Shown: one piece after another, positions 8,893-16,825 of the stretch
Layout: each line of letters starts with the position of its first letter
Position numbering within the stretch: the stretch's first letter is position 1
Source: Streptomyces lomondensis
Lineage (GTDB): Bacteria; Actinomycetota; Actinomycetes; Streptomycetales; Streptomycetaceae
NCBI RefSeq assembly: GCF_014651035.1
Contig: NZ_BMWC01000025.1
Location: forward strand, 1-35,736
Direction: 5' to 3'
Length of the DNA stretch: 35,736 bases
Program-made: the position numbers and the translations under genes
The notes under the pieces: generated by a model
Databases searched by the model: none
Seen by the model: the letters and a program-made list of their open reading frames with translations, nothing else
What the model was told of the DNA's origin: nothing

Positions 8893-9885
8893 ATGCCTGT
8901 CGAAACAAGGCCGAAAATCGGCGATGATGCACAGATCTCCCTCGACGGCCGGGAGAAGGCCGAACTGACCGCGCTGGCCGTCCGGTTGAGGGACACCGCA
9001 CCCCAACTGGTCGACGACCCACGCTGGATAGCCCAGGCAAGGGAACTCTCCTGCCTGCTGCCGCCGCGCCTGCGCCAGGTGCTGCGCCAGTTCACCTGGA
9101 ACTCCGGCCGCGAGGCCATGCTGCTGGTCCGCAATCTGCCCGTGGACCCCGAGACGGTGCCCGACACCCCGGCGGTCCGCGGCTCGGTGCAGCGCGAGAG
9201 CAGCACGTCGGCGGCCTCGCTGGTCCTCATCGCCATGGCGATGGGCGAGGTGATCGCGTTCGACAAGGAGAAGTCGGGCGCGCTCGTCCAGGACGTGGTG
9301 CCGGTGCCCGGCCTGGAGGAGTTCCAGGGAAACGCGGGCTCCATCAAGCTCAACATGCACACGGAGAACGCGTTTCACGAGCACAAGCCCGATCTGGTCG
9401 GCCTGATGTGCCTGCGCAACGACCACGAGAACATCGCGGGACTGCGGGTGGCCTCCGTACGCAACGCGCTCCCGCTGCTGTCCGACCGCACCCGGGACAT
9501 CCTCCACCAGCCCCGCTTCGTCACCGTCGCGCCCGCCTCCTTCGAGCTGGAGGACGGCATGCAGGAGCCGCACGGCATCCTCAGCGGAAGCGTCGACGAC
9601 CCCAACCTGAAGGTCGACTTCAGCAGCACGCTCCCGGTCGACGACGAGGCCGGCGAAGCGATGGCGCAGCTCGAGTCGGTCATCGAGCAGATCGCCCACA
9701 CGCTGATCCTGCGCCCCGGTGACCTGGCGTTCGTCGACAACCGACTCGCCCTGCACGGGCGCAACGCCTTCCAGCCGCGGTACGACGGCCGGGACCGCTG
9801 GCTGCAACGCGTCTTCGTACACCTGGACTTCCGCCGGTCCCGCGCCATGCGGCGACAGGACGGCCAGGTCCTCGGCGCCGCCTGA
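8893..9885 (+). CDS. Fe(II)/2-oxoglutarate-dependent oxygenase, clavaminate synthase/AsnO/VioC-like
   Basis: This 330-aa protein belongs to the TauD/clavaminate-synthase-like family, whose members AsnO and VioC hydroxylate the beta carbon of free Asn or Arg. The iron-binding triad is visible as His156-x-Glu158 in the sequence NMHTENAFH and His289 in LALHGR. Arg302 or Arg306 in DRWLQR is placed to bind 2-oxoglutarate. The HTE variant of the HxD/E motif is the one found in amino-acid beta-hydroxylases. The next gene encodes a C-A-PCP protein whose adenylation code reads like Asn/Asp, so the likely job is making a beta-hydroxylated amino acid for it; acting on the polyketide instead is possible. 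The chosen ATG gives the usual length. An in-frame GTG at 8857 is the alternative, and neither start has a strong ribosome binding site. It appears to head an operon. Confidence 0.88.
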   Translation: MPVETRPKIGDDAQISLDGREKAELTALAVRLRDTAPQLVDDPRWIAQARELSCLLPPRLRQVLRQFTWNSGREAMLLVRNLPVDPETVPDTPAVRGSVQRESSTSAASLVLIAMAMGEVIAFDKEKSGALVQDVVPVPGLEEFQGNAGSIKLNMHTENAFHEHKPDLVGLMCLRNDHENIAGLRVASVRNALPLLSDRTRDILHQPRFVTVAPASFELEDGMQEPHGILSGSVDDPNLKVDFSSTLPVDDEAGEAMAQLESVIEQIAHTLILRPGDLAFVDNRLALHGRNAFQPRYDGRDRWLQRVFVHLDFRRSRAMRRQDGQVLGAA

Positions 9886-9944
9886 CCACAGCGCCGGCCG
9901 CACGCGAACGCACCGACACCGATCGAACCGAATTGAGGTCCCCC

Positions 9945-12900
9945 ATGTCCCCGGGTGAGGACGACAGCACCTACAGCCGACCTGTCTCACCCACGGAGAC
10001 ATGGTTCCTGGTCTACCCCGACTCGGTTCCCGGCGTCATCCAGATCGTGGTGGAGGGCGCGGGGCGCATCGACCCCGACGAGCTGGCCCGCGCGGTGGCG
10101 ACGGCATCCCGGGCCTGTCCCGGGGCGCGGCTGACCCGGCAGGGCATGACATGGGTGGACAGCGGCACGGCCCCGGCCGTGCGGGTCCTGCCCGCCGACT
10201 CCTTCGACCCGCGCACCTTCGCGGGCACCGAGCGGCTGCACAGCCCCCTCATGGGCCGCGACGGCGGCCCCACCTGCGAGATCCTGCTGCAGCCCGGCGA
10301 AGCGTCGGACACGCTGATCCTGCGGGCCTTCCACGCCGTCATGGACGGCCAGGGCGTGCGCGCCTGGGCCGACGACATCTTCCGCGTGCTGCGCGGCGAG
10401 GAGCCGCTCGGCGCGCCCTCGCGCATCACGGAGTGCGAGCTGATCGAGCAGGTGGGCGCCCCCGAGAGCCGCGACATCGAGCCCGATCTCGACTGGCCCT
10501 CGTCGCTCGGCTCCCGCCCGCAGGGGCAGCACGCGTTCTTCTGGCGCCGGCGCACTGTCGCCGGCACGCACCCGGCGCTGGTGGCGAAGGTCGCCCTGGC
10601 GGTCACCCAGGCCTGCGGGCTGAGCACCGGACGCTTCCTCGTCCCGGTCGACCTGCGCAGGTACCTGCCCGGTGTCCGCTCGACCGGCAACCTCACCAAC
10701 AACCCGCTGTACGAGGTGCGCGCGGGCTCCACCTGGGAGCAGGCGCACGAGCAGCTCCTGTCGATCCTCGCCGGCCGGCAGGACCTCGCGGCCCGTGTCG
10801 ACCCCACGCTGCCCACCCAGGACCTGACCGTGCTGAGCCGGCAGATCATGGGGCTCGACGCGTTCTCCGCACAGCACGACCGCTACAGCAGCCTGGCGAC
10901 GCTGTCGCACGTCGGAAAGGTGGACCTGGCCGACTTCAGCACGGACACGTTCCACGCCACGACGGTGTACTCGCTGCCCAACGCGGGCCCGCTCGGCCCG
11001 CCCGAGATCAACGCGGTGGAGTGCGGCGGCCGCACGGAGATCACCATCGGCTGGTACGACGGACCGCAGACCCCCGAGCGGGCCGAGGCGCTGCTCGACC
11101 GGATCGAGGAAGCGCTCTCCCCGCGTGCCCACCGCGAGTGGGACGCCAACGACACCGCGCGTCCCCTGGCCCACCCCGGCACGGTGGTCCAGCAGTTCCG
11201 GGAACAGGCCGACAGGAACCCGGATGCCATCGCACTGACCGGCCCCGAGGGGGACGTGACGTTCCGTCAGCTGGACAGGCGGGCGGACGCCGTCGCGGCC
11301 GAACTGCTCGACCGCGGCGCCGGCCGCGACACCCTCGTGGGGCTCCTCGCGGGCCGCACGGTCGCGGGCATGGCGGCCATCTGGGGCGTGCTCAAGGCAG
11401 GCGCCGCGTATCTGCCGCTCGACCCGCAGCAGCCCGACCACCGGCTCGCCGACCTGGTGGCGGACGCCGGGGTCACCCTCTGCCTGACCGAACGGGCCTA
11501 CGCGGACCGCGAGTTCGCCGCCCAGGACGGAGCGCGGACGGTGCTCCTGGAGGACCTCGCGGAATCCACGCGCAGGCCGGCCGGCGTCGACGTGCGGCCC
11601 GGGGACCTCGCGTACGTGATCTACACATCGGGGTCGACGGGCCGCCCCAAGGGCGTCGAGATCGAGCACCGCCAGCTGACCACCTTCGTCAGCTGGGCGA
11701 CCCGGGTCTACGGCGTGGACGCCACCTCCCGCTTCCCGCTGTTCACCTCGCTCGCCTTCGATCTGTCCAACACGGCGCTCTTCGTGCCGCTCCTCGCGGG
11801 CGGTTCGATCGCGCTGGTACCGGACGAGCCCAACCACGTGGTCCTGCGGGACATGCTGGAGAACTCGGGTGCCAACGCGCTCAAGCTCACCCCCACCCAC
11901 CTCGACCTCATCAGCCGCTTCGATCTCGCGCCGAGCGGATTCCGCGCCGTCATCGCGGGCGGCGAGCTGCTGCGGACCTCGGTCGCCGACCGCGCCCAGC
12001 GGCTCTTCGGCCCGGACTGCGGGATCTTCAACGAGTACGGGCCCACCGAGACGACCATCGGCTGCATGACGCGGCGCTACGACGCGGAGCGCGACGCCGG
12101 ACGGCCCTCCGTGCCCATCGGCGTGCCCACCGACAACACCCGGATCCACCTGCTCGACGGCGACGGCCGCTTCGTCGCCCCGGGCGAGGTGGGCGAGATG
12201 CACCTGGCGGGCGACCAGCTGGCGCGCGGCTACCGCGGCCGCCCCGACCTCGACCGCGAACGATTCACGGCCCTGGCCGACGGCACCCGCGTCTACCGCA
12301 GCGGCGATCTGGCCCGCATGCTCCCCTCGGGCGAACTGGAGTCCGTCGGTCGCAACGACGAGCAGGTGAAGGTGCTCGGCTACCGCATCGAACCGGCCGA
12401 GATCGCCCGGACCCTGGAGGAACACCCCGCCGTGGCCACGGCGTTCGCCACCGGCCTGGTCAAGCCGGGCACGCGGGACAAGGTGCTGTGCGCCTACGTC
12501 GTGCTGCGCGGCGATGCGACCGTCGAGGAGCTCACCGCACACGTCAAGGAACGACTGCCGCGCTACATGGTGCCCACCGCGACCTTCGTCGTCCCCGACC
12601 TGCCCCGCACCGTCAACGAGAAGGTCGACGTCTCGGCGCTGCCCGTGCCTTTCGAGGGACCGGCGGCCGACTCCGCGACGGCGGGTGCCGCGACGCGCGG
12701 CGAGGCCGAGGACGCGGTGGCCAAGATCTGGGCCCGGGTCCTCGCGGTGGACATCGACCGGCTCGGCGCGGACGCGGACTTCCACCGGCTCGGCGGCGAC
12801 TCCGCCACGCTCCTCGCGATGCTGGCCGCGGTCAGCGCGGACGTCGTGGGCATCGAGCGGGAGAAGGACTTCATGGCCAGGCTGCCGGAGATCATCGCAG

Positions 12901-12971
12901 TCCCCACCCTGGCCAGGGTGGCGGAACTGGCCGAACGGGCGCGCGCGGGCAGCGGGGTGAGCGGTGCCTGA
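9945..12971 (+). CDS. Stand-alone non-ribosomal peptide synthetase module, C-A-PCP, Asn/Asp-like code
   Basis: This 1008-aa protein has three domains. Residues 1 to about 395 are a divergent condensation or acyltransferase-like domain whose HHxxxDG motif reads FHAVMDG (catalytic His130 kept, first His lost). Residues about 415-895 are an adenylation domain with YTSGSTGRPKG (560-570), NEYGPTET (about 696) and the catalytic Lys893 in NEKVD. Residues about 925-985 are a peptidyl carrier with Ser953 in LGGDS. Reading the specificity pocket by eye gives D-L-T-K-I-G-E-I-G-K, close to the published Asn code (DLTKLGEVGK) and related to Asp (DLTKVGHIGK). There is no TE or reductase domain, so the aminoacyl unit must be handed over by the C domain, perhaps to a polyketide hydroxyl or amine. 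The start follows TGAGGT by 5 bases. The end overlaps the next gene by 8 bases. Domain calls are firm; the substrate is an inference. Confidence 0.92.
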   Translation: MSPGEDDSTYSRPVSPTETWFLVYPDSVPGVIQIVVEGAGRIDPDELARAVATASRACPGARLTRQGMTWVDSGTAPAVRVLPADSFDPRTFAGTERLHSPLMGRDGGPTCEILLQPGEASDTLILRAFHAVMDGQGVRAWADDIFRVLRGEEPLGAPSRITECELIEQVGAPESRDIEPDLDWPSSLGSRPQGQHAFFWRRRTVAGTHPALVAKVALAVTQACGLSTGRFLVPVDLRRYLPGVRSTGNLTNNPLYEVRAGSTWEQAHEQLLSILAGRQDLAARVDPTLPTQDLTVLSRQIMGLDAFSAQHDRYSSLATLSHVGKVDLADFSTDTFHATTVYSLPNAGPLGPPEINAVECGGRTEITIGWYDGPQTPERAEALLDRIEEALSPRAHREWDANDTARPLAHPGTVVQQFREQADRNPDAIALTGPEGDVTFRQLDRRADAVAAELLDRGAGRDTLVGLLAGRTVAGMAAIWGVLKAGAAYLPLDPQQPDHRLADLVADAGVTLCLTERAYADREFAAQDGARTVLLEDLAESTRRPAGVDVRPGDLAYVIYTSGSTGRPKGVEIEHRQLTTFVSWATRVYGVDATSRFPLFTSLAFDLSNTALFVPLLAGGSIALVPDEPNHVVLRDMLENSGANALKLTPTHLDLISRFDLAPSGFRAVIAGGELLRTSVADRAQRLFGPDCGIFNEYGPTETTIGCMTRRYDAERDAGRPSVPIGVPTDNTRIHLLDGDGRFVAPGEVGEMHLAGDQLARGYRGRPDLDRERFTALADGTRVYRSGDLARMLPSGELESVGRNDEQVKVLGYRIEPAEIARTLEEHPAVATAFATGLVKPGTRDKVLCAYVVLRGDATVEELTAHVKERLPRYMVPTATFVVPDLPRTVNEKVDVSALPVPFEGPAADSATAGAATRGEAEDAVAKIWARVLAVDIDRLGADADFHRLGGDSATLLAMLAAVSADVVGIEREKDFMARLPEIIAVPTLARVAELAERARAGSGVSGA

Positions 12972-13815
12972 CCCACGAACGGGCAGACTGCTCGCGATCA
13001 GCGACCTGCACATCCGCTACGACGAGAACAGAGCGATCGTCGACGCCCTGCGACCCGGCTCCGACCAGGACTGGCTGATCGTCGCGGGCGACATCGGGGA
13101 GCGCGTGTCGGACGTCGAGTGGGCGCTGCGCACCCTGCGCGACCGGTTCGCCGCAGTGGTGTGGGCCCCGGGCAACCACGAACTGTGGACGGCCCCCGAC
13201 GACCCCGTCCAACTCCGCGGGGAGCAGCGCTATCTGCACGTGGTCGACCTCTGCCGCGGCCTCGGTGTGGTCACCCCCGAGGACCCCTTTCCGATCTGGG
13301 AGGGAGAGGGCGGCCCGGTGGCGGTCGCCCCGCTGTTCCTGCTGTACGACTACACCTTCCGGCCCGCGGGGACGTACTCCAAGGCGGCGGCGCTGGAACT
13401 CGCGGAGCGGGCCGGGGTGGTCTGCAGCGACGAGTTCCTGCTGCACCCCGACCCCTACCCCAGCAGGGAGGCGTGGTGCCGCGCCCGGGTACGGACGACC
13501 GAGGCCCGGCTCGCGGAACTGCCCGCGGAGCTGCCCACGGTCCTGGTCAACCACTTCCCTCTGGTGCGCGAGCCCACCCGGGTGCTGTGGCGCCAGGAGT
13601 TCGCGCTGTGGTGCGGGACGACGGCCACGCACGACTGGCACCGGCGCTTCCGTGCCAGGGCCGTGGTCTACGGACATCTGCACATCCCGCGGGTGATCAT
13701 GTGCGACGGCGTACCGCACCAGGAGGTCTCCCTCGGCTATCCCCGGGAGTGGCGTCGCCGTCCGGGTGAGCCCGGCCGTCTGGTGCCGGTCCTGCCGGCG
13801 ACCGTTCCCGTGTGA
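12964..13815 (+). CDS. Calcineurin-like metallophosphoesterase
   Basis: This 283-aa protein has the two-metal phosphoesterase motifs in order: Asp14-x-His16 (SDLHI), Gly-Asp43 (AGDIGE), GNHE at 70-73, NHFP near 198 and GHLH near 238. The GTG start lies inside the end of the NRPS gene (GTGCCTGA), so translation is coupled and the protein probably acts with that module. It could cleave a phosphate or phosphodiester from an intermediate, a carrier protein arm, or a self-protecting phosphorylated product. The sequence alone does not decide which. No signal peptide is seen, so it should be cytoplasmic. Confidence 0.85.
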   Translation: MPDPRTGRLLAISDLHIRYDENRAIVDALRPGSDQDWLIVAGDIGERVSDVEWALRTLRDRFAAVVWAPGNHELWTAPDDPVQLRGEQRYLHVVDLCRGLGVVTPEDPFPIWEGEGGPVAVAPLFLLYDYTFRPAGTYSKAAALELAERAGVVCSDEFLLHPDPYPSREAWCRARVRTTEARLAELPAELPTVLVNHFPLVREPTRVLWRQEFALWCGTTATHDWHRRFRARAVVYGHLHIPRVIMCDGVPHQEVSLGYPREWRRRPGEPGRLVPVLPATVPV

Positions 13816-13872
13816 CACCCCGCATGACTTGAGGCTGCTCGACGAATCCCCACAGAGTTGGAGTGGTGTGAG

Positions 13873-15462
13873 ATGACTGTCCTGCACGAGCGCCCGGCCG
13901 GGCTGCCGGCGTCCGACGCCCGCGGCCGTGTCGCCGAACTGACGGGGATGCGGGAGCAGGCCGTCGCCGGCCCCGGTGAGAAGGCGACCGAGGCGCAGCA
14001 CGCCAAGGGGAAGCTGACGGCGCGTGAGCGGATCGAGTTGCTGCTCGACCCGGAGTCGTTCCACGAGGTCGAGCAGTTGCGCCGGCACCGGGCCACGGGT
14101 TTCGGTCTGGAGACGAAGAAGCCGTACACGGACGGTGTGGTCACCGGCTGGGGCACGGTGGAGGGCCGGACGGTCTTCGTGTACGCGCACGACTTCCGGA
14201 TCTTCGGCGGTGCGCTGGGCGAGGCCCACGCCACGAAGATCCACAAGATCATGGACATGGCCATCGCGGCCGGTGCGCCGCTGGTGTCGCTGAACGACGG
14301 TGCGGGTGCCCGTATCCAGGAGGGCGTCTCGGCGCTGGCCGGCTACGGCGGCATCTTCCAGCGCAACACCAGGGCCTCGGGGGTGATCCCGCAGATCAGC
14401 GTCATGCTCGGCCCGTGCGCGGGCGGCGCGGCCTACAGCCCTGCCCTGACGGACTTCGTGTTCATGGTGCGTGACACCTCGCAGATGTTCATCACGGGGC
14501 CGGACGTGGTCCGCGCGGTGACGGGCGAGGAGATCACGCAGAACGGCCTGGGCGGCGCGGATGTGCACGCCGAGACGTCGGGCGTGTGCCACTTCGCGTA
14601 CGACGACGAGGAGACCTGCCTGGCCGAGGTCCGCTACCTGCTGTCCCTGCTGCCGTCCAACAACCGCGAGCTGCCCCCGGCCGCCACGGGTCCGGCCGCC
14701 GTCGGCGGGAGCGGCGAGGCGCTGCTCGACCTCGTGCCCGTCGACGGCAACCGCCCCTACGACATGACGAAGGTCATCGAGGAGATCGTCGACGACGGCG
14801 ACTACCTGGAGGTTCACGAGCGCTGGGCGCGGAACATCGTCTGCGCCCTGGCCCGGCTCGACGGACACACCGTCGGCATCGTCGCCAACCAGCCGCAGTC
14901 ACTGGCCGGTGTGCTGGACATCGAGGCCTCCGAGAAGGCCGCGCGCTTCGTGCAGTTCTGCGACGCGTTCAGCATCCCGATCGTCACCCTGCTGGACGTC
15001 CCCGGCTTCCTGCCCGGCGTCGACCAGGAGCACGGCGGGATCATCCGGCACGGCGCCAAGCTGCTGTACGCGTACTGCAACGCGACCGTGCCGAGGATCT
15101 CGCTGATCCTGCGCAAGGCCTACGGAGGTGCGTACATCGTGATGGACAGCCAGTCCATCGGCGCGGACCTGACCTACGCCTGGCCGACGAACGAGATCGC
15201 GGTCATGGGCGCGGAGGGCGCCGCCAACGTGATCTTCCGCCGGCAGATCGCGGCCGCCGAGGATCCCGAGGCGATGCGCGCGCGCATGGTCAAGGAGTAC
15301 AAGGCCGAGCTGATGCACCCCTACTACGCGGCGGAGCGCGGCCTGGTCGACGACGTCATCGACCCGGCCGAGACCCGCGAGGTCCTCGTCAGCTCCCTCG
15401 CGATGCTCCGCACCAAGCATGCCGACCTGCCCTCGCGCAAGCACGGCAATCCCCCGCAGTGA
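13873..15462 (+). CDS. Acyl-CoA carboxylase beta subunit (propionyl-CoA carboxylase type)
   Basis: This 529-aa carboxyltransferase subunit is full length. It carries the biotin-dependent carboxyltransferase landmarks, including the oxyanion-hole glycines in GPCAGGAAYSP and RKAYGGAYIVM. Such enzymes carboxylate acetyl- or propionyl-CoA; the methylmalonyl-selective AT in the adjacent PKS makes methylmalonyl-CoA supply the natural role. The alpha (biotin) and epsilon subunits are not in the window and would have to come from elsewhere. ATG at 13873 follows GGAG by 9 bases; an upstream in-frame ATG at 13858 is less likely. The last base of the stop is shared with the GTGA start of the next gene. 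The 5' third uses more GGT/CGT codons than the 3' part. Confidence 0.93.
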   Translation: MTVLHERPAGLPASDARGRVAELTGMREQAVAGPGEKATEAQHAKGKLTARERIELLLDPESFHEVEQLRRHRATGFGLETKKPYTDGVVTGWGTVEGRTVFVYAHDFRIFGGALGEAHATKIHKIMDMAIAAGAPLVSLNDGAGARIQEGVSALAGYGGIFQRNTRASGVIPQISVMLGPCAGGAAYSPALTDFVFMVRDTSQMFITGPDVVRAVTGEEITQNGLGGADVHAETSGVCHFAYDDEETCLAEVRYLLSLLPSNNRELPPAATGPAAVGGSGEALLDLVPVDGNRPYDMTKVIEEIVDDGDYLEVHERWARNIVCALARLDGHTVGIVANQPQSLAGVLDIEASEKAARFVQFCDAFSIPIVTLLDVPGFLPGVDQEHGGIIRHGAKLLYAYCNATVPRISLILRKAYGGAYIVMDSQSIGADLTYAWPTNEIAVMGAEGAANVIFRRQIAAAEDPEAMRARMVKEYKAELMHPYYAAERGLVDDVIDPAETREVLVSSLAMLRTKHADLPSRKHGNPPQ

Positions 15463-16454
15463 CGGGCAGACCGCCCCTCGTCCTGGCGGCCGAGGTCCGT
15501 CGGCTCTCCGAGCAGATGGCGGCCGCCGCGCGCGGCGAGGCATTCGTGCTGCAGACGGGCGACCGCGTGGCCGAGTCCGCGGGGGACGTCGAGACGAGCG
15601 TGGTGGCCGGTGTCCGCACGCTCCTGCAGGCGGCGCTCGTGCTGACGTACGGCACTCAGGTACCGGTGGTCAAGATCTGCCGGCTGCCCGCCCGCCACGA
15701 CGAAGCCCTCGACGCGCACTCGGTGACGGCGCTGAACATGGTGCGGGCGTTGACCCGCGCGGCCGGCGTCGCCGATGTGCGCCAAGTGCACCGGTGGAAC
15801 CAGGAGTTCGTCCGTACCACGGAGGTCGGCGCCCGGTACGCGGCACTCGCCCGGCGGATCGACCGTGTGATGCGTTTCATGGCCGCCTGGCCCGTCGACG
15901 ACACCCCGTTGCGGACCACACGGATCTTCGCGGGCCATGAGGTGCTGCCCCGCGACCACGAGCGGCCGCCGCCGTGCTCCGAGGAGGCCGCAGGCCCTGT
16001 CTCGTGGGACCTGTCGGCCCATTTTCTCTGGCTGGGGGAGCGGAGCCGGGAAAGGGAAGGACCGCATATCGCGTTCGTGGAGTCCGTTGCCAATCCGGTC
16101 GGCCTTGAGATCGGCCCCGGGACTCTTCCCGAGGAAGCCGTCGAGTGCGTTCGGCGAATGGATCCGCATTTCAGCCCCGGCCGGGTCACCTTGATGACTG
16201 CCATGGGCAGCGACAGGGTGCGGGACGTACTGCCGCCCATCGTCGAGAAGGTGACCGCGTCAGGGCATCAGGTGGTGTGGCAATGCGATCCGGTTCGGGA
16301 AAATTCCCTTTCTCAGGTTTTCGACGAGGTGCACGGCTTCTTCGAAGTCCACAGGAACCTCGGTACGTACCCGGGCGGGATACGGCTCGACTGCGCCGAT
16401 GGCAATGCGGCCATGGAGCTGGCATTTCTTATTGCCGAGTCGCTTCGCGGTTGA
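15459..16454 (+). CDS. Class II DAHP synthase homologue, catalytic residues lost
   Basis: This 331-aa protein aligns by eye along its length with class II 3-deoxy-D-arabino-heptulosonate 7-phosphate synthase (compared from memory with the M. tuberculosis enzyme). Shared blocks are RPPLV, LTYG, PVVK, NQEFVRT, DLSAH, GER, PPIVEKV, VVWQCDP and GFFEVHR. Against that enzyme the metal ligands are gone: Cys87 is Arg36, His369 is Arg280, and the segments with Glu411 and Asp441 are deleted. PEP-binding Lys306 is Glu217 and Arg337 is Ala248, although Arg126, Glu283 and Arg284 appear kept. Three internal loops and the N-terminal extension are missing, which accounts for the short length (usual 390-460 aa). 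It is unlikely to make DAHP. The reading frame is intact and codon use is normal, so it is not simply a decaying gene. The GTG start overlaps the carboxylase stop codon (GTGA), implying coupled translation. A pseudoenzyme, a scaffold, or an enzyme with another substrate are all open. Confidence 0.85.
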   Translation: MTGRPPLVLAAEVRRLSEQMAAAARGEAFVLQTGDRVAESAGDVETSVVAGVRTLLQAALVLTYGTQVPVVKICRLPARHDEALDAHSVTALNMVRALTRAAGVADVRQVHRWNQEFVRTTEVGARYAALARRIDRVMRFMAAWPVDDTPLRTTRIFAGHEVLPRDHERPPPCSEEAAGPVSWDLSAHFLWLGERSREREGPHIAFVESVANPVGLEIGPGTLPEEAVECVRRMDPHFSPGRVTLMTAMGSDRVRDVLPPIVEKVTASGHQVVWQCDPVRENSLSQVFDEVHGFFEVHRNLGTYPGGIRLDCADGNAAMELAFLIAESLRG

Positions 16455-16470
16455 CCGCCTCCTGTCAACC
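16449..16470 (+). terminator. Small hairpin at the end of the tailoring operon
   Basis: GGTTGAC and GTCAACC form a 7-bp perfect stem with an 8-base loop, with the stop codon in the left arm. It is a weak terminator candidate. Its right arm overlaps a copy of the CAACCCCTA motif (16466-16474). Confidence 0.35.
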
Positions 16471-16668
16471 CCTATGTGTGACGACCGGTCCCCTGAAGGA
16501 TTTGAGCTTGAATTGAGGTTCGGACCTTCAAGGTGACGGCGAGTTGAGGTCGAGGGACCGGAGATGTACGCAAGGTGAATGCTTGGAGGGCCGGCTGTTC
16601 GACCGGCCGGTAGCTTTCGGTAAGGGTTTACAGGGGGGTACGGAGGGGGTTAGTGTTACGACTGAGAC

Positions 16669-16692
16669 GGGTCTGCCGGTATGGGCAGGCCC
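16669..16692 (+). terminator. Hairpin in the LAL upstream region
   Basis: GGGTCTGCC and GGCAGGCCC pair as a 9-bp stem with one G-U pair and a 6-base loop. It may stop transcripts from the tailoring operon or act as a leader structure. Confidence 0.4.
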
Positions 16693-16777
16693 GAGGTAAT
16701 TGATGTGACATTCAGATAGACCATGCAATTCTGGAATGAAGTCATCATTTTGCGCCTTCGATGACGGCAAACCACTT

Positions 16778-16815
16778 TTGTTCCTGATGTCATAGATTGG
16801 TATACGGGGGAAAGG
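16778..16815 (+). promoter_or_regulatory. Candidate promoter and ribosome binding site of the LAL regulator
   Basis: TTGTTC (16778-16783) and TATACG (16801-16806) are exactly 17 bases apart. AAAGG at 16811-16815 sits 10 bases before the GTG at 16826. If this promoter is used the leader is very short. Pattern evidence only. Confidence 0.35.
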
Positions 16816-16825
16816 CGTCTATATA

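Larger units (their letters stand above)
16455..16825. other. 371-bp intergenic region upstream of the LAL regulator
   Basis: This region has no gene that can be supported and is clearly less GC-rich than its surroundings. It holds CAACCCCTA (16466-16474), two G-rich boxes 12 bases apart at 16632 (AGGGGGGT) and 16644 (AGGGGGTT), a hairpin at 16669-16692, and a candidate promoter just before the regulator. It looks like a long control region for the LAL gene. Confidence 0.6.

Noticed and set aside
9945..12971. D-valine or other hydrophobic amino-acid loading by the A domain
   Set aside because: The pocket reading has Lys at position 278 and Glu at 322, which fits Asn/Asp and not hydrophobic codes.
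9987..13013. Very long open frame on the minus strand opposite the C-A-PCP gene (and similar ones opposite the PKS, LAL and kinase genes)
   Set aside because: These are shadows of strong GC bias in the true genes; their translations are low-complexity Arg/Gly/Ala/Pro-rich with no domain motifs.
15459..16454. Calling this gene a working DAHP synthase for precursor supply
   Set aside because: All four metal ligands and two PEP-binding residues of the reference enzyme appear missing, so the usual function is unlikely.
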